Translations under genes and position numbers: made by a program
Shown here: in pieces, positions 1-10,727 of the stretch
Layout of the letters: each line of letters starts with the position of its first letter
Position numbering within the stretch: position 1 is the stretch's first letter
The notes under the pieces: model-generated
Told to the model about the DNA's origin: nothing
What the model saw: only the letters and a program-made list of their open reading frames with translations
Databases searched by the model: none
Assembly (NCBI GenBank): GCA_012862575.1
Contig: BLSF01000031.1
Coordinates: 124,001 to 188,000 of the forward strand
Direction of reading: 5' to 3'
Length of the DNA: 64,000 nt
Origin: Parietichytrium sp. I65-24A
Lineage: Eukaryota > Sar > Bigyra > Thraustochytrida > Thraustochytriidae

Positions 1-79
1 AGCATGTGAGTGGCTGCTTCCGTCTCCCTCTCACTTTTCTCCTTCTCCAGGTATCTCCAGGTGTAAAATCGAACGATGA

Positions 80-557
80 GATGAGAGGAGAATTACAATT
101 TCGAAGAATGAGTGGAAGTTGTTTCATTCGCCTCTGTACATACTCCTGGGAGGAGTGAAGCGTGCCCAACCGTCCCTTTGGCTAGGCTTGTATCTAGCTG
201 AGGCTTACCAGAAGAAGAGGTTGTGGATGTGAACAGTGAAATCTGTGCATCATTTGCCTTTGCTGTTACCGTTTCTCGTAGACAGCAACATAGAATTTCG
301 GAGTGGAGCACTTTGGAAAGAAAGCTATTTGACATTATCGACAAGGAGACTTGAGGCCAGAAGGAGGACAAGTGCGAGTTCGTTTCATAACTCCGGTACG
401 GAGGACTCCTTCGTGTTATGCAGGATCTCAAAAAGCGAGGCAAGCATTTGCTCGAAGACGCGTGGATACTTTTGATTTGCTGTACGTTCTGCGCTTGAAC
501 GTGCAGGATTTGCGGGATGCAAAACATCAAGCAGAAATGACCCGGATCTTTCAGTAA
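80..557 (+). CDS. 3' end of an unrecognised gene, apparently frameshifted
   Basis: Three stretches in different frames read like protein and join plausibly. The first is about 83-221 in frame 2 and contains NEWKLFHSPLYILLGG and LGLYLAEAYQKKRLW. The second starts after a good acceptor (pyrimidine-rich ...gtttctcgtag, ending at 281) and reads QQHRISEWSTLERKLFDIID to a stop at 352. The third, frame 0 from about 333 to the TAA at 555-557, contains GGQVRVRFITPV and RVDTFDLLYVLRLNVQDLRD. Segments 1 and 2 join in phase if a weak GTGAAC donor is used at about 222. No intron fits between segments 2 and 3, so a one-base deletion near 349 (real or a sequencing error) is the simplest reading. I do not recognise the family. 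The gene could also be a recent pseudogene or a chance alignment of open frames. Confidence 0.35.
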
Positions 558-2064
558 ATCAAGATTGAAGGACGTTTGCTTGCTGTAAGCTGTAACTGAG
601 CTCTCGATTACGCTAGGTCTGGTCCAAAGCCAACACTCAGTGTGCTTTTACCCGTCAGATGCAAGCTCGAAATTCGTCCACGGACCTCCTGCACGCGGTC
701 TTCGCTCCTTCTTCTTCCCCACATCTTCGCGTTAACGCATCTTCTGTGGAGAGCAGGAGCCCTGTATCCTATCAACATTTACTGTATCCGCCTTGCTACT
801 TCCCTGCGCTCACCAGCCATTGCTAGGGGCACATGCATAGCCATAATCCATAGCCTCGCGGTAGGAGGCGCCCTTCTCCGGCAAAGGTCGAAAGGGGTAC
901 AANCCGTGTCTCATCCATTCACTTTTCGCGAATCCATTTAGGGCGAGAAAAAGACTATCTTTGGGGCCTATAGTTTCGGGTGGATCCTGGCGGGGACTGC
1001 TAGCGATTCTGCGGTTGGGGATGGTTGGGGAGAATTATTGGAAAGGATTTTCGCTTGGATGAATTTGGATGGCTGTCCGAGTCTCAACTCCCAGCCTGTG
1101 AGGGGCGGTAGCGAATCCATCGAATTCACTTCATTCAGTCTTTTACCTTTCAAAATTGGTGAATGAAGTTTGCGCTCGCCCAGGTTATGAGGCGGATGAG
1201 TCGACAGAGAGGGAGAGAGAGAGAGAGAGGGAGGAGATTGGTTACTTTTAATAGTTTTTTTTAGGAGAAAAGTCCCATATGCATACTGAGCAGAAGGAAA
1301 TGGGAGAAGGAAGATCAGTGGGGCACTTTTTTTTCACCTGTGCTCGATGAATTGATTGAGAGATTTATTGACTGAGTGAGTGAGTGAGTGAGTGAAGCGG
1401 ATCGAAGGCAGAGAGGAGGAGCGTCTCCCTGCACCTACTCATCACTCCCGCAGTCTCCTATTTTCTCTCTCTCTCTCTCTCTCTCTTTTGTTCTCGTTTT
1501 CTGGGAGGACCGAAAAAATTAAACAGAAAGACTATCTTTTCTATTTTTCCTTCTTCCTCCGAGTCTTCCCTCACTGCCTCTCAATCAGGATTCCAAAGAA
1601 TGACTTGCAAGTTTTGAGCATTGAATGCTTTTACACTGAACGATCGGTTGCCTGCCAATCACTCTCGCTCCAATTCTTCTGTTTTAAGATTATCTGTTTG
1701 TTTGTTTCTTTCTTTCCTTCTTTCCTCCTCTTCTTCCCCCCTCACAGCACCCGCCGCCCTCTCATTCTCTTCTGTGCTCCACCCTCCTCCCGCCTCCCGC
1801 CAACTCCTATCCAGAGTTATCCGATGCCTATGCCAACCTGTCGGGGCCGTAGCCCTCTCCCAGTCCCCGCTAGGCGCCAGATTCTGGGGGCGCATCCAGT
1901 GGTCGGGAGCGGCGTGTAGGGGTGACTAAGCGGGTGGTAGGGGGAGCGGGGGGTGCTAGGCGCGATTGGGGGAAACGGTAGGGGCGGTGGGCGTGGCGTA
2001 GCGGGAGCGGCAGTCGCGCAACTCGGAGGAGCAGTAGGTAGAGAGATTCGAAGCAGCAAGCAAG
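558..2064. other. Intergenic region and EF-1alpha leader/promoter region
   Basis: No convincing gene. It holds an ambiguous base (N) at 903, a purine run (GA)n at about 1202-1231, a (TGAG)n run at about 1373-1395, a (CT)n run at about 1464-1486, and a long pyrimidine-rich stretch at about 1680-1800. These low-complexity tracts lie just upstream of a highly expressed gene, so they may be part of its promoter or untranslated leader. Open frames here are low-complexity and not protein-like. Confidence 0.6.
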
Positions 2065-3369
2065 ATGGGCAAGGCAAAGGAGCATGTGAACTTGGTGGTG
2101 ATCGGACACGTCGATGCAGGCAAGTCCACCACCACCGGGCATTTGATCTACAAGTGCGGAGGTATCGACAAGCGTACCATCGAGAAGTTCGAGAAGGAGG
2201 CTGCTGAGCTCGGCAAGGGATCCTTCAAGTACGCATGGGTGCTCGACAAACTGAAGGCCGAGCGCGAGCGCGGTATCACCATCGACATCGCTCTGTGGAA
2301 GTTCGAGTCGCCAAAGTTCGACTTCACCGTGATTGATGCTCCTGGACATCGTGACTTTATCAAGAACATGATTACCGGAACCTCCCAGGCTGATGTGGCT
2401 ATCCTCGTCGTCGACTCCTCCACTGGTGGATTCGAGGCTGGTATCGCCAAGGATGGACAGACCCGTGAGCATGCTCTTCTCGCATTCACCCTCGGAATCC
2501 AGCAGATCATTGTCGCTGTCAACAAGATGGATGACAAGTCCACCAACTACAGCGAGGCTCGCTTCAACGAGATCGTGACTGAGGTGTCTGGCTTCCTCGG
2601 CAAGGTCGGCTTCAAGCCAAAGAAGATCACCTTCGTGCCAATCTCCGGATGGTCTGGTGACAACATGATTGACAAATCCCCAAACATGCCATGGTACAAG
2701 GGACCATACCTCCTTGAGGCTCTTGACCAGATCAAGCCACCAAAGCGCCCAAGTGACAAGCCACTCCGTCTTCCACTCCAGGATGTGTACAAGATCGGAG
2801 GTATCGGAACGGTCCCTGTCGGACGTGTTGAGACCGGTATCATCAAGCCAGGTATGACCGCATACTTTGCACCAACCGGTGTCTCCACTGAGGTCAAGTC
2901 CGTCGAGATGCACCACGAGTCCGTCCCAGAGGCTGTCCCTGGAGACAACGTTGGCTTCAACGTCAAGAACGTTTCCGTCAAGGACATCCGCCGTGGAAAC
3001 GTTTGCGGTGATGCCAAGAACGACCCACCACGTGGCGCTGAGACCTTCGAGGCTCAGGTTATCATCATGGGACACCCTGGTGAGATCCGCGCTGGATATG
3101 CTCCAGTTCTTGATTGCCACACTGCTCACATTGCATGCAAGTTCAACGTTCTCAAGAACAAGATGGATCGCCGCTCTGGTAAGATCCTCGAGGAGAACCC
3201 AAAGGCTCTCAAGTCTGGAGACTCCGGAATGGTTGACATGGTTCCATCCAAGAGGATGTGCGTTGAGTCCTTCACTGAGTACCCACCTCTCGGTCGTTTC
3301 GCTGTCCGTGACATGCGCGTGACCGTGGCTGTCGGTGTCATCAAGGCTGTTACCAAGGGAGACAAGTAA
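2065..3369 (+). CDS. EEF1A: Translation elongation factor 1-alpha
   Basis: GTPase that delivers aminoacyl-tRNA to the ribosomal A site in the cytosol. The protein is 434 aa in a single uninterrupted exon. It starts [19 protein letters not shown], with the P-loop GHVDAGKS near residues 14-21, switch [10 protein letters not shown] near 91-98 and the guanine-specificity motif NKMD near 153-156. Domains 2 and 3 follow and the protein ends KAVTKGDK. It is slightly shorter than many eukaryotic copies (about 445-460 aa), mainly at the C-terminus. Proline codons are almost all CCA or CCT and glycine codons mostly GGA or GGT, a stronger bias than in neighbouring genes and typical of very high expression. 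Long antisense open frames over this gene are consequences of that codon bias. Identity is secure. Confidence 0.98.
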   Translation: MGKAKEHVNLVVIGHVDAGKSTTTGHLIYKCGGIDKRTIEKFEKEAAELGKGSFKYAWVLDKLKAERERGITIDIALWKFESPKFDFTVIDAPGHRDFIKNMITGTSQADVAILVVDSSTGGFEAGIAKDGQTREHALLAFTLGIQQIIVAVNKMDDKSTNYSEARFNEIVTEVSGFLGKVGFKPKKITFVPISGWSGDNMIDKSPNMPWYKGPYLLEALDQIKPPKRPSDKPLRLPLQDVYKIGGIGTVPVGRVETGIIKPGMTAYFAPTGVSTEVKSVEMHHESVPEAVPGDNVGFNVKNVSVKDIRRGNVCGDAKNDPPRGAETFEAQVIIMGHPGEIRAGYAPVLDCHTAHIACKFNVLKNKMDRRSGKILEENPKALKSGDSGMVDMVPSKRMCVESFTEYPPLGRFAVRDMRVTVAVGVIKAVTKGDK

Positions 3370-3619
3370 ATTGATTACGACATTTCTTTTAAAAAAGTAA
3401 AATGTTAGTCTGCCTGCCTCTTTATCATATTTTCTTTTTCCTTTTGTTTTGCTCTCTCTGGCTCAGAAAATCTTTTCTGCGAGTTTGATTTGGTTTTGGT
3501 TGTGGCTCAAGTGAGTTTGGACTGCCTTTTTTATGCTGTGTTTTGATCTCACTGTGAGTGATGAGTTTTTTTGCAAGGAGTGAGAGATGGAAATTTTACA
3601 TTCTTCCAAGAGTTATCGA

Positions 3620-5444
3620 CTAATTATAGAAATCATCTTGATCTTGATCTTGATCTTGACCAGATCCCGAACCCGAACCTGAGTTTGTTGAGCCTCCCTG
3701 TTGCCGATCGGCTCTCGCCTGAATTGCTCGCAGAAAGGCGCCAATGCCGTCGCCACGCTGAAGCTCTGCTGCGCCGTCCATGGGATCGAGGCCAAAGTTG
3801 GACATTACTGTATTGAAGTTGTCGGACTGCAGGGCTTGCGAAAGAGCGTGCATCGCCTGGCGCACCTGGGGGCTGCTTATTGCATGGTGAAGCTCCTCGT
3901 CGCTTTGTTGCTCCTCGGGAAGGAACTGAATAAGCGCATCGCGGACTTCGGTATCGGCAAGTAGCTGCTGCATGGCCCCAGAGTCGTACACCTTATCCAG
4001 TCCGGGGGTTGGCCGGGCTTGTTGCATCATATTTTGCATATCCTGGAGAGCGCGCTGTGAAAGTGAGTAGTTCAGCATCGAGTGTCGTCAGTGAGCAAAG
4101 AAACAGAGCCTTTAGCCTTCTTCCATCCATCCGTTCATCAAAAGAGGCAGAGACTTACCTGCACATGCTCCGGGGTCAATCCTTGCAGCGAAGCTTGTGG
4201 AGCAGCACCAGATGCTGCGGGAACAGCCGAGGGGGCTTCAGCAGCTTCTGTCATTTCTAAACATACCACGTTGCACAAGGGGAAAATGTCAGCCAAGCCA
4301 ACTCAAGATAATGTTGGACCCCTCCCCCCTTCCTCTCTTTGTGATCAACTGGGTCAAAACTCAAGCGACAATCACAAATCGACAAGAGGGAGCCAAGATC
4401 AAAGAAAGGAAGTGGAGAAAGATCAGTTATAGAGGTCGTCATCGTTGTTACCTTCGTCATTGTCCGAATTATCCCTATTTCCAGAACCACTGTTGCCGCG
4501 CTTGGATTCGTCCTCCTCTTTGCTCTCTCTAGAAGACGATTGCCCCGAGGAAGAGTTGCTGTTTGAAGTGGATGATGATGAGCCTTCGCCTTTAATTATT
4601 ATTCCCCAGGAAGCCGTTTGAATGAAGGGTGTGTTAGTGATTCAAGCTGACCGACACGAAAGTCAAGTACAAGCGTATTCAACTTACCGCCGCTGTTTCC
4701 GCTCCTGGAAGATTGGCCACCTTGAGGAAGGTTCTCTTGCAAAAGGCTCTGAAGGTTCTCCATCTGAAGGCCTTGGGCACCTGCGCCGCCTTGAAACTGT
4801 GAAAGGAACTGTATGAGAGAGCTCTGGTCGGCATCGCCCAGCCCGCCCATGCCGCCTGCCGATGGAGGTGGCGGGTTTGTCATGTACTCATTCAGTTTTC
4901 TACAGTTTTCCGCATCCACGGCTTTGTCCCCTTCCTGCATCCAGAAGAAGAATCTCCGGGACGAATTCTTGAACTGGAGCAAGTATACGCGGTCCTCATC
5001 CTTCCCAGTCTCGACCTTGGAAAACTCCTGGTTGTCTGGGAACACCAGCAAGTCCTCCACAACCTGTTCGGACGGCCTCAATCTCCAAAGTATGTGCACC
5101 GTGCCATCCGCATCCTACAAGCCACCGATCATCACACCCAACAATCCATTCGTCAGTACTCGGCTCAAATTCTGACACGCATGGTCCAAACCAAACTTCT
5201 CAATCAAAAAACTGTCGCCAACATGCATAGTGGCAACAACATTGCGTGGAAACCACAAACAAGGCGCTCTGTTGCGACTCGCATCGATTATCGATTATTG
5301 ATCCTCGCAAATCAAGATAACCTAACTCACCCTTGCCAGAACCAATTTCCCCTTCCTTGGGTCAGCCTCAATCTTGAACTTCTTGTTCCCTTGCGGCGAG
5401 GCATTCATCATGCCTGCCTTGAACGCCAAAATTTCATCCGCCAT
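3620..5444 (-). CDS. RPN13: Proteasomal ubiquitin receptor Rpn13/ADRM1
   Basis: Ubiquitin receptor of the 19S proteasome cap that also recruits the deubiquitinase UCH37. Five exons splice in frame to 403 aa (human about 407): 5331-5444, 4688-5114, 4452-4589, 4159-4256 and 3620-4054. All four donors fit GTAAGT, GTGAGT or GTAACA. The N-terminal Pru domain (about residues 1-115) starts MADEILAFKAGMMN and carries KGKLVLARDADGTVHILWRLR across the first junction, then FPDNQEFSKV and RRFFFWMQE. A Gly/Ser/acidic linker follows. The C-terminal DEUBAD domain includes LIQFLPEEQQSDEEL, VRQAMHALSQAL and NFGLDP. The protein ends in a short repeat of Gln-Asp pairs encoded by a GATCAA-type repeat at about 3640-3665. 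The start has a clean upstream context with a (CT/GA)n tract at 5509-5538. Confidence 0.95.
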
Positions 5445-5505
5445 TTTCCCTCCTTTCCCTTTCCCTTTCCCGCTGCGCGTACCCTCCGCGTACCCTTCCT
5501 GTTCT

Positions 5506-5540
<35 letters not shown>

Positions 5541-6263
5541 CGTTTGCTTGCTTGCTTGTCTCAGTGTGCGCTCCACCGGGGCCTTAAGGAGTTTATATTG
5601 TAATCGCTAGTGATGTGCTGTGGGTAAAGCTGCGACTTGCGGGGTCCGCGCGCGATGCTCTCTCACTACAGGTTTGCAAGAGTTTGCCGGTTTCTCTTTC
5701 TCTCTCTCTCACTGTGTCAATCTATCAATCTGTGTTTATCTCTACTGCTACGGTTTAGGCTGAGCGTGGTTATGCGCCCTGTTACTGGATCGAAAGATCA
5801 TAGCGCCCGAGGAATGTGGGAGAAGTTCGAGAATTAGCGTTATGGATAGATAACTGCTACTGCCTGAACGGTGGCCCAGGGATCAATGGCTGTTCGCTAG
5901 TGTTGTTGGTATTTGTGGAGAAGGAAAATGGGGGTAAGGCTCCACGGGAGTGCTATGCGTAAGGAGTAGTTACTCCTAATAGGTTCCTCGGGTTCGTTCT
6001 CGTGGGAAGAATATTCTCTTGAACGTGAACAAAGAGAACTCTAATTCGTTCCGCAAGAGTTGGTGGTGATTTGATTCCGAATTCTGACGGGAATTATGCG
6101 AGAGCGAGAATTGGCGATGCGAAATATGGCAAAGTGTCTTGGTCAATTTTAAATCAACAATTGTAATCCAGAATCAGAAACTTGTAGCATTGAAACAACT
6201 TGTTCGGGGTTGATGCACGAAAGAGAGAGAGAGAGAGAGAGAGCTAGCAGGTTTGGGTACTAG
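5445..6263. other. Intergenic region between two minus-strand genes
   Basis: Holds the upstream region of RPN13, including a (CT)n microsatellite at about 5509-5538 and a shorter one at about 5695-5710. A (GA)n run at about 6220-6243 lies just past the stop codon of the HECT gene. No protein-like open frame or RNA gene was seen. Confidence 0.6.
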
Positions 6264-9200
6264 CTAGGTGAGTTCGAACCCAGACCCAGAGCGAATGGAG
6301 ATGAGCAGCTTCTCCTTCATGACCTTGGCAGAAGAGTAGGTGGGAAGTTTGAGCGTATTGAAGCAGGTCGACGCAGCGACCAGCTTTTCTTCGTCCGAAC
6401 CAATCGGGACTCGAGTGATGCAAAATGGAGGCTGCAGAGAACTAAATCCAAGAAGAGGGGGGCGCTCGCATGATGTCACAAACTTGAGTAAGAGTGCCTT
6501 GTCCGCATCGCTGAGCTCGCCAACAACTTTCCAAAACTTGGCGACGGTGCGGTCGAGCGCAAAATACCCGTTTGCGTACTTGGTATGCTTCTTAAGATCC
6601 TGCAGGTCAAAGCCAACGTTGGAGCCGGAGATTAGTGTTTGCAGCTCTGGTTGGGTGAACATACGAATCCACTCAGGATTGATGATCTGAAAGAATCCAC
6701 GAAGAAAGGCTTTGCATTGCGCGCTTCCGCGCCTGTTGAGGTGGTAGTTGGCGACGAGATTGACGTACCTAAACTTGTTATGAGCGTTTACCTCCACGGA
6801 GCTCCCTCCGGGGATTAGCTCCACTTGTCTGGTTTGACCAAACTGATCTTCCGTCACTTCGAATGTGAGGCAAAGATCACGAATATCGCCGTCGAATGAC
6901 TTCAAAAAGAGAAGATTTTTATACAGTGCGGCGTCCAAGCTCGGCAGGTCGCCGATAAAGCTAACTTGCCCAAGAAACTTGGAAAGAAAGAACCGGGCGA
7001 AGCGAGGCTGGATGACTATTTCCTCGTACATAGCCTTGCCCACGATGGAGCCCAGAAATTCAAAAAGCCTGAGGTGTTCCGCTCCGTGAACAACCTCGCT
7101 TTGAGGGTTAGGATAGAGAAGATGATCGTTGGTTACATTGAACAACCCGTACTGCTGATCAAATGCAACCGCAGAGAGCGTTGTCCAGAACTCCTTGAAG
7201 AGCCCCCCCGCATCAATACCGCTCTCCTCCTTTCCAGCAGCATTGACGAAGACCACGTACAATCTGCGCTTTAGGTCAGAGCCAAGTCCTGCGAGGTGCT
7301 GGAAGCCGTCTTCAAAGATAGAGGTGCGTCTCACTTGGAACCGGATGGCGCGCGAGTCCTGCGGTTGATGCACTGCACGGTCGTTTGCAATGCGCTGTTG
7401 AAATACACGCACACGCTCCGCAAATGGGATTCCGTAAGGCATCTCACGCAGTAGACGCGCTTTGCTGTGTTCAGAAAAAGACGAGTCCATACCGTTTTTG
7501 AAGTTGAGCTCGGGAACAAGCCATTCCTTGGTCAGGCAAATTGGCCGCCGCGACTGCCGCTCATACAAGGTATTCATTAGGAGAGTCGCTCTGGACGTCA
7601 GGTATCCGCACATGCCCATATCCGCAGGCAAAGATTGCCCAGGCGCTGCGGTTTTAGAGATCGTTTTGAACAGCTGGCCTTTCAACAGCACAATCACCCT
7701 CTCAACTTGTGTCAGGTGTAGTGGCTGGTGCTTTTCATAAAACTCCTCATCATCAGTGATCACGAGAGTGTGCTGCATGACACAGCAGAACAAGCCCAGC
7801 AAAGCGACATACCCCTCCTCGATTTCTGCAAAGGATACACCACTGTGCTGCTTACCCCCGGCGGTGCTGGAGTCGTAGATAAACCAAAGCCATTCGCAAA
7901 GTCGAGGGCACGAGAAAGCCACCGAGTTTAAGACGCCAAGACTCATAGGATTCTGCGCATTTGGTGGCCAAAGACTAAAAAATATACTAAAGACTCTGGC
8001 GCCGTGTCTCGCAGCTATGCTGTCAAAGGTCTTTGCAGCCTTCTTGCCAGTCGCGCCGAATCCCTTTTGGCTGCTCGACTCAGTGGTGATTTGAGGGCCA
8101 GACGAATCTTTTTCTGAGCCTCCGCCCCCGTGCGCTAACTGCCGGGACGTCTCAGTCATGTTCCGCAGCAGGGACGATGATGGTCTCCCAGTCGCCGCGG
8201 ACGTCGAAGCCCCGCCTCTTCGACCGCCGAGCATGCGCGACCAGCTACTTGTTTGCCACGCATCCTTCATTCGATCCACGAGTGTTTTTGACGACGGTGC
8301 TTTAAGGCTTGGCTCAGTTGCAGACTTGTCTCCCAAAACTGCGGCCTTTTTCTGCCAGGCTTCGTCGTCTTTTGATCTCCGCTCGGCAAGAGAAGCCTCG
8401 TCTACCTCGAAGCACATTGTGACTAGCCGTCTGCAAAAGTTGAGATCTCGCAAGTGCTCAAGCTGCGCGGACAGTGGTTCAGGCATTGCCATGCAAACAT
8501 CTCTGTCGACCCACACAACCGTCATTTTCGCAGAAAAAGTCTTTTCGGGCACCTGTAGCAACAAGTTGCCAAGCTTTGCCATGACCTCGTTGGGTCGGAG
8601 TCGCTTCCAAGTCTCCTCGCTCTTGATCGCAAGCTTGAGCAGTGAAAGAAGGTTTCCTAAAGCCCAGACCTGCCAAGGAACTCGAAGTAAAGAGTCCCGC
8701 ACCTTGGTCAACTCTTGAATGCCCACATTCCCACTAAAGGCTAGAAAGGCTGCGAGTCCGTGTGGTTCGGACACAATGGACTCCAGGCCGCTTGCTTGGA
8801 CTCTGTATGGTAGCATGGGGACGGCGAGGATCTTAGACACCTCGGCCCCAGCATCAATCCGCGACGCGTATTCGCCCTGTTCATGCGACGGATGCCCAGC
8901 CCAAGAGAGAACCACCTGTAGCATAAGCGTGCAGCGCGTTTTCATCTCCTCATTACATTCAAAGTCTTCGGCAGGAAGTCTGTATTGGGCCATTGCGCGG
9001 GAGAAGTCATCCGCGAGAGTGCCCCCTGCTCCACTTGCACTGCTTTCCGCGAAGAGATGCACGGCCCAGCACTGTGTTTGTTCGTCTGCTTTGGAGAGTA
9101 GCAAGCTGAGCAACTCCAGCGCCATCTCCGCGCAAGGGTATTTGATTGTATTCGACGAAAAGGCCAATGTCCTTGCTGTCAAACAGAATCTGCGCATCCG

Positions 9201-9626
9201 GAGCCGGTTGGATGAGTCTACTGAAAATTGGCCCACGTCCTCACTTTTTAGAGCTGCAGCCGCTCTTTCAAACAGATACCTCCAATCCTCGAGGTCTGCG
9301 GCAGTGCTGCTCTGGCCCTTGCCAGACTCTCCAGCAGCATTCGCGAGCCTCAAGAGCTCTTGCATTGCAGACGACGGGAGGACCAGCGCGCGGCCGTATG
9401 TGGAGCTGAGCAGGCGCTCGACTTTACGCACATCTTCCAATCGCGCCGAGAGATCTTTGCGGGCCGCATCTCTCGCAAGCTTCCTGGCGCGCCAGCCTCT
9501 CACTATGCGCTGCAGACTTACCACAGCCGAAGACCGTTCGCGCAACTGCTGCCGCTGCTCACGCTCCTCTCGGGCGCGGATGGCGGCCGAAGGCTTGCTT
9601 TTATTACCATGCGCCGCATCCCACAT
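6264..9626 (-). CDS. HECT-type E3 ubiquitin ligase, UBE3B-like
   Basis: Accepts ubiquitin on a HECT cysteine and transfers it to substrates. The protein is 1120 aa without introns. The first ATG in frame is at 9626; the frame extends 8 codons further to a GTG but has no earlier ATG. An IQ-like helix (SLQRIVRGWRARKLARDA, about residues 37-54) near the N-terminus matches the UBE3B/UBE3C layout. A long helical middle follows, with a low-complexity Ser/Gly patch near 470-540. The HECT domain fills roughly the last 360 residues (RRTSIFEDGF, EESGIDAGGLFKEF, GKAMYEEIV, PEWIRMFTQPELQ). The catalytic Cys is residue 1088 in STCFNTLKLP (codon 6363-6365) and the protein ends GFELT, close to the family's GFELS. 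The C-terminal segment resembles UBE3B more than UBE3C, judged from memory. Confidence 0.93.
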   Translation of the reverse strand: MWDAAHGNKSKPSAAIRAREEREQRQQLRERSSAVVSLQRIVRGWRARKLARDAARKDLSARLEDVRKVERLLSSTYGRALVLPSSAMQELLRLANAAGESGKGQSSTAADLEDWRYLFERAAAALKSEDVGQFSVDSSNRLRMRRFCLTARTLAFSSNTIKYPCAEMALELLSLLLSKADEQTQCWAVHLFAESSASGAGGTLADDFSRAMAQYRLPAEDFECNEEMKTRCTLMLQVVLSWAGHPSHEQGEYASRIDAGAEVSKILAVPMLPYRVQASGLESIVSEPHGLAAFLAFSGNVGIQELTKVRDSLLRVPWQVWALGNLLSLLKLAIKSEETWKRLRPNEVMAKLGNLLLQVPEKTFSAKMTVVWVDRDVCMAMPEPLSAQLEHLRDLNFCRRLVTMCFEVDEASLAERRSKDDEAWQKKAAVLGDKSATEPSLKAPSSKTLVDRMKDAWQTSSWSRMLGGRRGGASTSAATGRPSSSLLRNMTETSRQLAHGGGGSEKDSSGPQITTESSSQKGFGATGKKAAKTFDSIAARHGARVFSIFFSLWPPNAQNPMSLGVLNSVAFSCPRLCEWLWFIYDSSTAGGKQHSGVSFAEIEEGYVALLGLFCCVMQHTLVITDDEEFYEKHQPLHLTQVERVIVLLKGQLFKTISKTAAPGQSLPADMGMCGYLTSRATLLMNTLYERQSRRPICLTKEWLVPELNFKNGMDSSFSEHSKARLLREMPYGIPFAERVRVFQQRIANDRAVHQPQDSRAIRFQVRRTSIFEDGFQHLAGLGSDLKRRLYVVFVNAAGKEESGIDAGGLFKEFWTTLSAVAFDQQYGLFNVTNDHLLYPNPQSEVVHGAEHLRLFEFLGSIVGKAMYEEIVIQPRFARFFLSKFLGQVSFIGDLPSLDAALYKNLLFLKSFDGDIRDLCLTFEVTEDQFGQTRQVELIPGGSSVEVNAHNKFRYVNLVANYHLNRRGSAQCKAFLRGFFQIINPEWIRMFTQPELQTLISGSNVGFDLQDLKKHTKYANGYFALDRTVAKFWKVVGELSDADKALLLKFVTSCERPPLLGFSSLQPPFCITRVPIGSDEEKLVAASTCFNTLKLPTYSSAKVMKEKLLISIRSGSGFELT

Positions 9627-10727
9627 GGCGCCAGCGACACATACACACACACAAACACAACCAGCCAGCTCGTGTGTCTCCGCGACCTTGATGAAACGTC
9701 TGACTCCCTAATCAATCAATCAATCAATCACTCAATCGATCAATGAATCAATCAAATGCCAACGAATGATTTCAAATAAACCGCAGTCGGTCCACAGCTG
9801 ACCGGTCTTGCAAAGACGGCTATATCAACTCGCCTCAGTCAATCAATCGATCACTCAATCAATCAATCAATCGATCGAATGCCAACGAATGATTTCAAAT
9901 AAACCGCAGTCGGTCCACAGCTGACCGGCCTTGCAAAGACGGCTATATCAACTCGCCTCAGTCAATCGACCGATTTCGAGCTCCTCCTATTCCCGAACGC
10001 CAGCAATTCACTCCCAGACTCAAACAACCCAGACAACCCAGACCAAGAGCCACCAGCAGGTCTGCCAAATCAATCAGAGAGAGTTCCGGCACCAAATGAG
10101 CCAATAATGAGCCAATCAACCAAACCAAACGAGCCCAAAAGCGCCAAGAAATTGGCGGCTGCAGCTCTTGCTGAGTGCGGAACGCACGCTGTCAAAAACG
10201 ATCTACCCGGAGCTTGTCGGCCTTGTCGGCCTTGTCGGCCGGCCTGTGGATCTTCCGGATCTCTTTAAAAAGGTGCCCGTGCACCCCGCCGTTTTCCCCT
10301 CACACGCGCGGCTCACAAGTTTGTGAGTGATTGGAACGTCTTTCCGTGTTTCCGTGTTTCCGCAGTGGAAGGTCTTTCCATATTTTGACTTGCATTTTCC
10401 GTTCCGCGTTTTTTCCCCTTCTCCTACTACCCTACTATATCCTACATACAGCTAGCTAAGCTAGCGAGAGCGTTGGTTCTTAGTAATCGAATGATAGGAT
10501 ACTTACCACTCTTTGCGCTATGGTCCGCCCTAAGGACGGAGTACCACCTCGCGGAGAGAGAGAGGAAACTTCTTCTCCTGTACTATGCTGGGGTAGCTAC
10601 TGCTAGAGCGAAGACCTTTTGCGAGGAGGCGGAGTGTCCGCGGAGTGCGTCGGGGAAATAGGGCAGAGGTAGAAACTCCGATAGAGGGGAGTGTGTGTCG
10701 GGTGTACCCGGCGTATGTGGGTTGGAG
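9627..10727. other. Divergent intergenic region with tandem duplication
   Basis: Shared upstream region of the HECT gene (-) and Asterix (+). It holds an (AATC)n-rich stretch, a 123-bp tandem duplication (listed separately), a triple 10-bp repeat CCTTGTCGGC at about 10215-10243, and two TTTCCGTGTT copies near 10343-10362. No coding signal before 10728. Confidence 0.6.
9755..9966. repeat. 123-bp tandem duplication
   Basis: The block 9755-9843, beginning AATGCCAACGAATGATTTCA and including GCAGTCGGTCCACAGCTGAC, recurs at 9878-9966 with a period of 123 bp. The only clear difference over 89 bp is one T/C change (ACCGGTCTTG against ACCGGCCTTG). Between the copies lies variable (AATC)n sequence. 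The near identity implies a recent duplication, probably by slippage between the flanking AATC arrays. Confidence 0.85.

Noticed and set aside
1870-3129. 419-codon antisense open frame over EF-1alpha
   Set aside because: It mirrors the biased codons of EF-1alpha, has no family resemblance, and its first half is a direct complement of conserved GTPase sequence.
6260-6290. tRNA-like GAGTTCGAACCC sequence
   Set aside because: It resembles a T-loop but encodes the conserved GFELT end of the HECT protein, and no cloverleaf can be formed around it.
8719-9711. 330-codon open frame antisense to the HECT gene
   Set aside because: Composition is Ser/Arg/Ala-rich with no motifs, and the opposite strand encodes a clear HECT ligase.
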